Assembly: GCA_029204225.1 (NCBI GenBank)
Contig: CM055105.1
Coordinates: forward strand, 17,305,353 to 17,369,352
Source of the DNA: Diphasiastrum complanatum
Lineage: Eukaryota; Streptophyta; Lycopodiopsida; Lycopodiales; Lycopodiaceae
Reading direction: 5' to 3'
DNA: 64,000 nt
This document shows positions 1 to 9,097 of this stretch, one piece after another. The notes beneath the pieces were generated by a model, which saw only the letters and a list, made by a program, of their open reading frames with translations, was not told where the DNA came from and ran no database searches. The position numbers and the translations under genes are program-made. Every line of letters begins with the position of its first letter. Position 1 is the first letter of the stretch.

Positions 1-662
1 TCCTCCCAATTAGTCTGCCTCTTGCTGACGTATGCACGAAGCATATCCTCCAGCACTTGATTTACCCTTTCTGTTTGACCGTCCGTCTGTGGATGGTCGG
101 TGGTACTCATATTAAGTTTAGTATGGAGATGATGGAATACTGCCTTCCAAAAATTTCCAGTAAACTTACTGTCCCGGTCGCTGACTATGCCGGAAGGTAG
201 ACCGTACAATTTAAATAGCCCGTCTACAAACAACCTCGCTAACTCTGGAGCTCTAACGGTTGTTTTGGTCGGAATAAAATGAGCCATTTTGGTCAGACGG
301 TCAACTGTGACCCATATAGCGTCATTACCCTTTTGGGTTTTAGGCAGGCCTACTATAAAATCCATGGAGATACTCTCCCATTTACCAGCTGGTATTTCTA
401 AGGGATGCAACAACCCTCCTGCCTTTAAACACTCTGCTTTATTTACTTGACATTTCTGGCAACTGGTTACATACTGGTGGACGTCCTTTTTCATACTGGG
501 CCAGAAAAATTGCCTACGAAGAAGCTCATAGGTCTTCTGTATGCCTGGGTGTCCCGCGCTAGGATTGTCATGACATTCATATAGGACCTGCTGCCTATAA
601 TCCTCTGAATTGGGGACACATACTCTATCTCTATAGAGCAAGTACTCATCCTGAATGGAATA
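1..662 (-). pseudogene. Ty3/gypsy integrase, C-terminus outside window
   Basis: This is the same reading frame as the RNase H segment, separated from it by the TAG at 663-665. The zinc-binding HHCC domain is visible (ECHDNPSAGHPG, then CQKC). The core follows with the three acidic residues of the DDE triad in SMDFIVGLP, VSDRDSKF and GQTERVNQ. Integrase joins the cDNA to host DNA in the nucleus. The frame stays open to the window edge, so the GPF/Y module and any chromodomain cannot be judged. Confidence 0.92.
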
Positions 663-1319
663 CTATTTCCATTTGAATCCTTGAGTCAACTGACCCTCAA
701 CCACTGGGGTTTGCTTGGGTAATACAGGCTCAGAATCCTCAACGTCATCTGACGACGTATACTCGGACTCATCATCATCCTCAACGGAAGCTGCCGTATT
801 CTTGGATGAATTGGCACCAGCCCCGGGAACTGGTTCTGGAGTCTGTAACTGTCTGTTCTGGACTGAGTTCCAGATAATAGAGAAGAATGCATCATGCTGG
901 CATTTCCCTCTCAAGGACTCGAGTAACTCATTACGAATCTGAGTAAAACTCAGCTCGTTTATTATAGGCATTCTGCTAAGGGCATCTGCTACTGTATTGA
1001 ATTTTCCACGCCTATATCTGATAGACATGTCAAACTCTTGCATCAACTCTGCCCAACGAGCTTTCCGACCTCTAAGCTCAGGTTGATTGCAAAGGTATCT
1101 GAGACTCTCATGGTCTGTCAGGACCTCAAAGTTGGCACCATACAAATAATGCCTCCAAGTCTTAAGGGCATGGACTATAGAAAAGAGTTCCTTTTCATAG
1201 GCACTATACCTAGTCTGTGCTGGCTCGAGTTTTTTACTCTCGAACGCAACTGGTCGTCCACCCTGAGTTAGCACAGCACCTACTGCAAAGTCGCTAGCAT
1301 CTGTTTCGACCACAAATGA
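663..1319 (-). pseudogene. Ty3/gypsy RNase H domain and linker
   Basis: The segment lies between two in-frame TAG codons and continues the RT frame. It starts with the RNase H motif ETDASDFAVGAVL, which holds the first catalytic Asp, followed by YEKELFSIVHALKTWRHYL with the catalytic Glu, then LTDHESLRYL and VADALSRMP. RNase H removes the RNA strand of the RNA-DNA hybrid during reverse transcription. After about residue 130 comes an acidic Ser/Asp/Glu-rich linker that leads to integrase. The frame has no ATG of its own; it is part of a polyprotein. Confidence 0.92.
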
Positions 1320-3251
1320 CTAATTGGGGTCGACGACTTTTAAAACTGGTGCTGTAGCTAAGGCTGTTTTGAGAGCATCAAAGCTCTCCTGTTGTGCGGA
1401 CTCCCAAATGAACTCCTTTCCCTTCCCCTTAAGGAGATTTGTCATAGGGACTGCTGTCTGAGCATATTCCTTGACAAATCGTCTGTAATATCCCGCCAGA
1501 CCAAGAAAGATTTGAAGTTCCAAAATATTCTGAGGTCTTAGCCAACTGAGTATGGCTTTAACCTTATTTGGGTCCATCTTAATCCCATCTGAAGAGATAA
1601 TGTGACCCAAATATGCTACTTCTTCAACGAAGAATTCACACTTGGATTGTTTAGCATAAAGCTTATGCTTTCTGAGCAGTCGAAACACCTTTCTGAGGTG
1701 TTTTAGATGCTCCTTCCTCGTTTTGCTGTAGACGAGGATGTCATCTAAAAATACGACTACAAACTTACCCAAGTATGGTCTGAGGACACTGTTCATCAAG
1801 GTCATAAAGGTAGCTGGAGCATTTGTGAGCCCAAATGGCATCACCTTAAACTCATAATGACCGTGACGAGTCCTAAAAGCTGTTTTCGAGACATCTTCCG
1901 ATTTTATACGGACTTGATGATATCCCGATCTGAGATCTATTTTGCTGAAAAACTTAGCCCCGTCGAGTTGATCAAACAACTCGTCTGCCCGAGGCATAGG
2001 GTATTTATTCTTAATTGTGACTTTATTGAGGGCTCTGTAATCTACGCAAAAACGCATAGACCCCTCTTTCTTTTTCACCAATAGGACTGGTGAGGCCCAT
2101 GGTGAACTACTGGTCTGAATTTGGCCTTTCCCAAGATAGTCTGTTAACTGCCTAGTTATTTCTTCATCCTCTCTTCGGCTGACCCGATACAGAGGTTTAG
2201 AAACAGGTGTTGTACCTGGTACTAGGTTTATTACATGATCTACCTCTCTGCTAGGTGGTAAACCATGTGGCAAATCTTCAGGAAAAACATCTTTAAATTT
2301 AGACAATAAAGTTTCTAATTTACTGATTTTCTGCTGAATAGAACTAGAAATAGAAACTTCAGGAATAAACTGAAAGTCACATAAGAATACCTGATGGTCT
2401 TCGTCTCCGATTAGCTGACAGAGCTCTGAACTGCAGACCATAGGGCTGTTGGGAACATCATGCTCCCCATGCAACTGGATCTCTCGGCCTTTATACTGAA
2501 AGCTGAGGGTGTTCTCCTGATAGTTTCTGTGGAGGGAAGGTCCTAAACTGTAGAGCCAATCTCTCCCGAGAACAATGTCTGTTCGATCCAGGTGCATTAT
2601 CTGAAAGTTTATTTGATCTTGGTACCCCTGAATACCAAGATTTAACTTACTTACCATAGTTTCCCATATTTTTTTATCTTCACCCTTAGCTAATGAAACT
2701 ATGTACCTATGCTGACTAGGTACTTCTGGTAGTTTAAGCTTTTTAACCAGGGTGTGGTTGATGAAATTATGGGTTGCCCCATCATCAACCATGACTCTTA
2801 CTGACTGGTTACCAACTTTCCCATGCATACGTACTAGGTCATGCGGCCCAAAGCTGAAGGGTCTCGCTAGCATTGCAGAGGTCAGCTGGCAACAGTGTTC
2901 ATGATCTTCATGATACACTTTGATCTCGGAAGCTGCCGAGTCACTGGGGAAACATACAGTCTGAACAAGATGAACTTGTTTTTTATCTTTCTTATCTTTT
3001 TTAGTGAAAGGCCCCTTGGGACACTGTCTGACTGTGTGTCCCTTGCCCATACACACAAAGCACAAACGTTCTTGTTTGGCTTTCTCAAAATCATCTGGGT
3101 TTAAGGGCTGTATGAGTGAAGGGCGTTTCTGAGGAGCTTCACCTTTAAATTTATCTTCTTTCTTTCTTTTTAAAAATTTCTTTTTAAATTGAAAGTCTTT
3201 CTGAGGAAGCTGCTCAGAAAGTGGTTGTTGTCTCGCTTTCTTCCTACCCAC
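1320..3251 (-). pseudogene. Ty3/gypsy nucleocapsid knuckle, protease and reverse transcriptase
   Basis: The 643-codon frame begins in basic nucleocapsid sequence. It has a CX2CX4HX4C knuckle at residues 64-77 ([14 protein letters not shown]) and an aspartic protease site near residues 155-162 (VDDGATHNF, with Asp in place of the usual Ser). RT contains [32 protein letters not shown] and the catalytic FLDD at about 501-504. All expected catalytic residues are present. The frame ends in TAG at 1320-1322, and the homologous sequence continues at once in the same frame, so this is a nonsense mutation. The true protein would start in gag; the upstream frame joins after a one-base shift near 3300. 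Confidence 0.94.
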
Positions 3252-3258
3252 TGAATCA

Positions 3259-4083
3259 TCATAGATTTGAGCATATCTGAGAGCTTGTAGGCGAGTTTCT
3301 CTGGACCTCTACTTTATATTCATCTTTGAGGCCACGGACAAATCCCCTGATTTTTTGATAGTCATCCATATTTTTAATCTTTAAAATTGCCTCTCGATAC
3401 TGCGAGATATATTGGATGAGGGACTTGTCCATTACTATTCTTTCCCAGGCTTCCCAGGCTCTATCAAGTTCATTCTCTGGTAGAAATTCTCTTAGGAAAG
3501 CTTCTTCAAAAGCTTTCCATGACCGGGGAGTCTGCCCAGTCTCCTGGAGATTTAACCACCACTTATAGGCCATAGGCCCTAAAGAAAGACTGGCCTCAAT
3601 TGCTTGCAAATGGTCAGGGGTCTGTTTAAGAGCATGAATGTTCTTCCATTTGTTGAGGAAGGTTTGTAGAATATCTACATTTCTATCCTTCTCTTCCCCA
3701 TTAAAAGTAGGAGGCTTTAAATCTTTAAAAACACTGGGGTGAGACCGTAAAGTCTCACCCGAAACTGATGGAAGTGGAGAAGGGGATAACTGAGAAGTGG
3801 AGGGAAGGCTTCCTTTCGCGGAGCTCAAAATCAAGTTTTTGAGTTCAGCGAACGAGTCGTCCACACTGGACTTGAAATTGGCTAATGCCAGCTTCAGTTC
3901 ATCCACTTCTGTTACCAATTGGAGGAACTGCTCCTTGGTAACCAGTTCGTCGAGTTCTTCGGCGAACTGTTCCTGTTCTTCTACTTCCATGGGTTCCTTC
4001 CCTTTTCTGTAAGCCAAGGCTTCTGTTTCAAGTTCGTCGAAGCCTCTCTCCTGGGGTTGATCAGGTCCCTGAGGAGTGGTCAT
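3259..4083 (-). pseudogene. Ty3/gypsy gag (capsid part), frameshifted near its 3' end
   Basis: The 274-codon frame has an acidic, coiled-coil-prone N-terminus followed by a retrotransposon gag core (PPTFNGEEKDR, AYKWWLNL, AFEEAFLREF, ISQYREAI). These are typical capsid motifs of plant Ty3 elements. Near 3300 homology moves to the next frame ([11 protein letters not shown]) and runs into the CCHC/protease frame, so one base has been gained or lost. The site is upstream of the zinc knuckle, not at the gag-pol boundary, so a mutation is more likely than programmed frameshifting. The ATG at 4081-4083 is the first in frame after the leader. Confidence 0.9.
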
Positions 4084-4756
4084 CTTCGAAACTGAAAGAG
4101 AGCTACCTTAACTTCTGAAGGAAAAAAGTCTAAAAGACTAATTTACAACTGTACAAGGGAAAGGAAAGATGACTTAGCTGTTTCTGAGGACTGTACTTCC
4201 AAAGAAAGAATGAAGAGGAACCCTTTCAGCTCTTTTCCCCAAAATTTCAGACCTGCTGTTCCGAAAAATGCCAGTTTGAAGCTTCAAAACGGTGCTAAAT
4301 TTCCCGGTTTTTTGATGATAGTAGCTCGCTGGTCTGATAGGAATCCTCTTGCTCCAAATCTCTGACGTTGGGGCCCAAAAACTTGTTGAAAAACCAGATT
4401 TTCAGAAGTACTGGCAGCGCTGGCCCTGCTCCTCCTTTTTGGCTTCAAACTCGCTGAGAACCAGTAACTTTTTCCCTGGAAATCGGATGATGGAGGTGCT
4501 GGCTTCTTCCTACTCTAATTTCGCTGGGAAAACTATAGAGAATCCTCTCAACTCAGTGGGAAACAGCTGTTTTTTCAGCGAGTTACCTACTTGGAATCTG
4601 ACTCCTTACTACTGTGATTTCTCAGTGGAAATCAGAAGTTTGAAGGCTGCTCCTACAGCGATCCTCCTCCTCTATTCCTCTCTGAGAATCTGAGAAACAC
4701 TTCCTATCTTCTGATGGCTTTCTCTACTACTGTCCTGAACTCCCTAGGATGGAGAT

Positions 4757-4769
4757 GGCTCTGATACCA
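4757..4769 (-). other. Primer binding site, initiator Met tRNA type
   Basis: On the minus strand the sequence reads TGGTATCAGAGCC, the standard match to the 3' end of plant initiator methionine tRNA. It lies one base inside the LTR end. It would prime minus-strand cDNA synthesis. Confidence 0.93.
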
Positions 4770-4770
4770 G

Positions 4771-5128
4771 TGTAATAGATCCTAACACCACAGTAGGGCA
4801 AACACTAACTGATCCACCCAACCTTGCCTACTCCCTGATATAGAGTAAGCCCCTCCTAGCCCAGTGTGAGGACGGGTAGCATGCTACTGCCAAGTGTCGG
4901 CCACGTGGCACTGACGTGGCCGACTGCACGTCGGGACCCAACTGGGGGCCCTATCCTGCTGACAGGGTCCCTAGGCTGTGTTAGGCCCGCCATGGCTATG
5001 GACCGTGCTGGGGCACACTACTCACACTGTCTTGCCCTGTGGGTCATGTACGCTGGACACGACCCTGACTGTGGTATCTGACCTATCTGTGTTCTCTAGG
5101 GTTCGGCACTGGTTACGAGCTCGTAACA
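4771..5128 (-). repeat. 5' LTR of the left Ty3/gypsy element
   Basis: The outer end on the element's own strand reads TGTTACGAGC and the inner end reads GGATCTATTACA, next to the primer binding site. This gives a 358-bp LTR with TG...CA ends. The minus strand has a TATA-like stretch (CTCTATATCAG) near 4836-4843. A 14-bp perfect palindrome, TTACGAGCTCGTAA, sits at 5113-5126 at the outer tip. The partner LTR is outside the window, so neither LTR divergence nor a target duplication can be checked. Confidence 0.82.
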
Positions 5129-6379
5129 CCACGAGAGGATAGGATTTACCATTTACGTTCCCTAGGACTAGCCTATATGAGATTCATGAGAGAGACTACT
5201 ATTTGTTCAAAGATACACCAATCACTTTGGACTCACTTTCTACCTATGAGATCCACACTAGTTTCCACTTATGAAACGAGAGATGCTTTTGCTACAATGA
5301 GATCTCCAGCCTTCTCATCAAAGTACTCCAGGCACACAACTACATATCACATCCTTTTTCTCCAAACGACAACCACGCCCAAACTCAGAGGATGATGATG
5401 ACACGACTTTCCACAGAGTTCAGAGACACTGCGGCTCCCGGCATTACAGTACATCCAAACCTAGTCATCCTACCACAAGAGGTCCCTCTCATGTTTGACA
5501 TCGGTAGCTAATCTTAGTCTTACCTCCCATTGCAACTCACATATTACAAATTTGTATCAAGTTGAGGCTATTTTCCAGTTGAGTACACACATCCAAAGAG
5601 TGATGAGTCTCCCAGATTCACGCTATTCAAAGAGTGATGAGTCTTACCTCCCATTGCAACTCATATTACAAATTTGTATCAAGTTGAGGCTAATTTCAAG
5701 TTGAGTACACACATCCAAAGAGTGATGAGTCTCCCAGATCCATGCGTAACTCTTCATCTCAATATCTTCATCACTTATCATGGTACTATCAGGCTACTGG
5801 TCTCTTACATCTATATGGCATTGCAATTTCGAATTTTCCAAAGGGATCTCATCAATACATCCAAGGATTATATGTCATGCATATTTTTGAGTCGCATGGC
5901 AAGGACCTCTAGAGGTCAAACCAAACTTCTACCATTCTAGTTTCCTAGAGCTGGATATTTCCTTACCTCGTTACCTAGACATTGGACTCTCGCAAGATGT
6001 TCCTGCTTCATAGAAACATAAGTTAGAGAGATCAGCATGGACACCAAGACTTGCAGACTCATATTACCTCCTTTTTCTCGAGACGCTCTAGAGCAGACCT
6101 TGAGGCTGAGACAATGTCAAAGGATGAGTCGAATATTCCTACCAGAGACCTAATTGGGACTGACGATAGTGTACTGCTTTGAGACTGAATTTCATGCTTA
6201 CCAAGAGACCTTGCAGAACTAGGGCTCATACGAGCAACCCATTGTTTCCTCCTCAGTACCTACACTTACATCGTCATCCATACTTGCTTATTTTAAGTAG
6301 GGGTCCACTGTGATATGATATCTACTATATAGCAAAAGAGTTGTCTTATTCTGCTAGTTTAGTCTTTTGATGTAATAGG
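5129..6379. other. Unrecognised non-coding stretch left of the decayed RT fragment
   Basis: Only short, unconvincing frames are present, and no domain motif was recognised on either strand. The one clear structure is the 124-bp tandem duplication listed separately. The first base after the LTR at 5128 begins host or older-element DNA. Confidence 0.5.
5517..5739. repeat. Two-copy tandem duplication, period about 124 bp
   Basis: The stretch beginning GTCTTACCTCCCATTGCAAC at 5517 recurs at 5641 with only small indels and a few substitutions. Each copy ends near GATGAGTCTCCCAGAT. No coding potential is shared by the two copies. Confidence 0.9.
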
Positions 6380-6485
6380 TATTTATGCACATCCAAAAAG
6401 TACCATCTTTCTTCTTAACAAGGAGTATGGAGGCAAAAGGTGATTTGCTCAAATTGTTGAATTAATGATCAAGTAGCTCCTCGCA
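6380..6485 (-). pseudogene. Decayed Ty3/gypsy reverse transcriptase fragment
   Basis: Minus-strand translation gives ELLDH, a stop, then SKSPFASILLVKKKDGTFW and MCI. This matches the conserved RT start of Ty3 elements (ELL..G.I..S.SPFASP.LLVKKKDGT.R.C). A stop codon and the lost downstream motifs show it is an old remnant. Homology may reach to about 6720 upstream on this strand but becomes too weak to claim. Confidence 0.7.
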
Positions 6486-8006
6486 CTAGTTTTGAAACTC
6501 TTCTCTTTAAAGACATTAATAAAGCTTCCCCTCTTCTTGCTTGAAACACAATGATAAAGAATGTCAAATAGAATTCATGTCTTAGAATTTTATTCACTGA
6601 GATACTTTGAATTAATCGAGTGGAAATCTTTTCTTTGATCTTCATTGGCTTAAAATCAAGTTGGAATTTCACTGCATGCCATGTACTAGGTCCCTAGGAT
6701 CATAAATATCCTCAAATGAGATTCATGTCTGGGAATTCTTGATGTTGCCCAAATGGAAATCCTACTGGTATTTGACCTCATCTTGGAAGCCAGAAATTCA
6801 TTAAAGTTCAGGTATTAGGATTTCATTGGCCAAATGGAGCTCACATCTTAAAAGCCATCCCAAAAGATAACTCTTGATGGCTTATGTCATATCCATGTCT
6901 AGGTGCCATCTAAATAAAGGATAAGTCCTAAAAGATGAATTCTGTCCTTTGAACTTCACAAGATATTTGACTTGACTTTTTTTTTACCAGGCTGCACCCA
7001 TTCCTGAAGGCATAGATAATGTTATCTTAGAATTTGTCTGGAAGTTCTTTTGTTTGCAAGGTGATTTAAAACTTTGTTGTTGATTCACTCATGTCACAAC
7101 ACTGTATATTTTGCACATAAATCAGACCGGAGAGTGTTTGCAACGTTCTTGCGACATTTGTAAACGTCGCCCATTTTACCACATAATACATTACCGCAAT
7201 CTCTTGTGTTATATGGCTTCTTCAAGATAAGAGTTAGTGATACCTATCTTTCAACTCACTATATTAGGGTATAATCTTCTTCATAAGCACTTTCTAAATT
7301 TACAGTTCAAGGATAGATGTTTGCAAAAATTCCTACATAGTGGCATCATGCCCAAGGGGCCAGGTGGGCATTGGCGTGCTTTGGCTTTGGCTAGTCATTA
7401 CAATACCTTCGGTGCACGTCGCTGCGGTTGTGTCTACTGCCACTAGAAGTTTATAAGCACACTCACTGCTAAAGGCCCATCTAGTCAACAATGTTTGTGA
7501 GAAGTCGATTATACATGGTATTTGAAGAGGACAGAGACAACATTATACAAGGACATGATTTGGTCATGGCAAAAATATATCTGCTACAATAGGGCCCTAC
7601 CTACAATCTGCAGACAGTAGAACCCTCCCAACTTCTAGCAATGCCCACACCCAACATTTTTGTAAGTACACAAAGCGTGCATCCACCAATCACTTCCACA
7701 ACCATGTCGTCTCCACACCAACGAGATCAAGTGGCATCAACTAGCGCACTCTCATCTTGGTTAGAAAGTTTCTTACCAACCTCCACAGGTGGGGACATTG
7801 GCTTACTATTGCACATCTTGGAATGTTTCAAAATTTTATTCACATAATTCATTTGCATAATAACATCACGTCTTTGCCAAATTTTCACTGAAAAAAAACA
7901 TGATGGGTTTGAGACAAGATATATGTGAGACATACACATGATCTCTCACAAACTAGCATCATCGCATTTTTTTCTAAGTGCCGACAAAGATCTAACCGGG
8001 CTTCAG
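6486..8006. other. Unrecognised non-coding stretch
   Basis: No frame longer than about 70 codons and no recognisable motif was found. It may be old retroelement or intron DNA. If MPPB copy A continues to the left of the window, this would lie inside its intron 5. Confidence 0.45.
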
Positions 8007-8188
8007 GAGTTCAATCAAAAGAAGAGAAGGAATTCCAATTGTTGATAGACATTGGGACAAACAAAAAGTATCAAGCAGAGGCAAAGGCAGACCACAAGAG
8101 TTGAGTCAAAAGATGAGAAGGAAATTCCAATTGTTGATAGACATTGGGACAAACATCAAAGTATCAAGCAGAGGCAAAGGCAGACCAC
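8007..8188. repeat. Two-copy tandem duplication, period about 91 bp
   Basis: The unit with CCAATTGTTGATAGACATTG and AGCAGAGGCAAAGGCAGACC occurs at 8007-8095 and again at 8098-8188. A short plus-strand frame (8101-8316) runs out of the second copy with no recognised domain. Confidence 0.88.
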
Positions 8189-8639
8189 CTTTCAGAGACA
8201 TACTCAAAGACTTGTCCATCAATGACCTCGTCCATCTTCTAGACAAGGACTACATCACAAGAGGCATCGTGCAGTCCACCACCATCGCCACTTTCCTCAA
8301 AGTGTTGTCTGCTTGACAGCTATTGTTGTTAGAGATCGTCGAAGTCCTTCTTAAACCACACCATTTCATGTAATGTCTTTTCCATGCCAAAAGGCATATA
8401 AGACAAAAAAAAGTACATGTCAAGTATGTGGTAACCATGAGAACCATATATGTATCCATGTCAAGATGTCGGGTCTGTGCTGATGTTGTAGAAGGATGTA
8501 ATGCGAGCTGTAGCATGAGGAAAGAGATGGAGCCCGCTATATATCACGAGTTTGAAATTGAGTTTGTATTTAGAGCTTTTTTTAAATTATTAATATTTTT
8601 AGCTTGGAGACGTTTTCATATGCTCCTAAAGTTACTTAA
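8189..8639. other. Non-coding stretch up to the end of the MPPB duplication arm
   Basis: Only weak frames are present and no domain was recognised. The right boundary is set by where similarity to MPPB intron 5 of the other copy begins. Confidence 0.4.
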
Positions 8640-8716
8640 AAACTTGAGATGCCTTTCTTTTGTCTTATTATGTACCAAAGGGTACAAACAAGACATTAAT
8701 AAAGTTTTCTTTCTTT

Positions 8717-8720
<4 letters not shown>

Positions 8721-8780
<60 letters not shown>
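8721..8780. repeat. (CT)30 microsatellite
   Basis: About 60 bp of uninterrupted CT dinucleotides lie in MPPB copy A intron 5. The other copy has only a short GAGAGAGAG at the matching place (about 40408), so the array expanded or shrank after duplication. Confidence 0.97.
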
Positions 8781-8781
<1 letters not shown>

Positions 8782-9097
8782 AGTTTGTTCATAGATGCAA
8801 ACAAGGTAGGTGACCTTGCAAATGCACCAAAGGAATAACAACATTGAGCATGGCTATCAATGTGCAAGTGGTGCAACACTCATTGACAAAGATTAAAATA
8901 ATTGCCAACAAAATGCAAATCGATTGATATAAACAATCTTAATGCTAGGACATCCAAAAACAATGCATATCTTTACAAGATGGTAGTGAGAAGTCTCTAG
9001 TAGCAAGAAATTCAAAGTTGAGCCTAAATATCCATATGATATGTCACTACAATAATCCTACAAGTCAGTGTGGGAAAATTGCAAATGGATTAATCAC

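Larger units (their letters stand above)
1..5128 (-). mobile_element. Ty3/gypsy LTR retrotransposon, near intact, cut by the window edge
   Basis: On the minus strand the order is LTR, primer binding site, leader, gag, CCHC knuckle, protease, RT, RNase H and integrase, which is the Ty3/gypsy order. The second LTR lies beyond position 1. The coding region is damaged only lightly: one frameshift in gag near 3300 and two in-frame TAG codons, at 1320 and 663. The leader between gag and the primer site (4084-4756) has no coding signal. The family is probably a chromovirus, judged from the protease and RT sequence; the chromodomain that would prove it is outside the window. Confidence 0.93.

Noticed and set aside
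3290-3310. Programmed gag-pol frameshift
   Set aside because: The shift lies upstream of the zinc knuckle inside gag, and no slippery heptamer is evident; a mutation is simpler.
5517-8188. CRISPR array
   Set aside because: The repeats are simple two-copy tandem duplications of about 124 and 91 bp without spacers, in a plant-like genome.
1-8640. MPPB exons 6-9 for copy A
   Set aside because: No sequence like exons 6-9 was found on the minus strand here.
8428-8838. 136-codon plus frame and its 87-codon minus counterpart
   Set aside because: Half of each is a Ser/Leu or Arg/Glu repeat from the CT microsatellite; the rest is MPPB intron 5.
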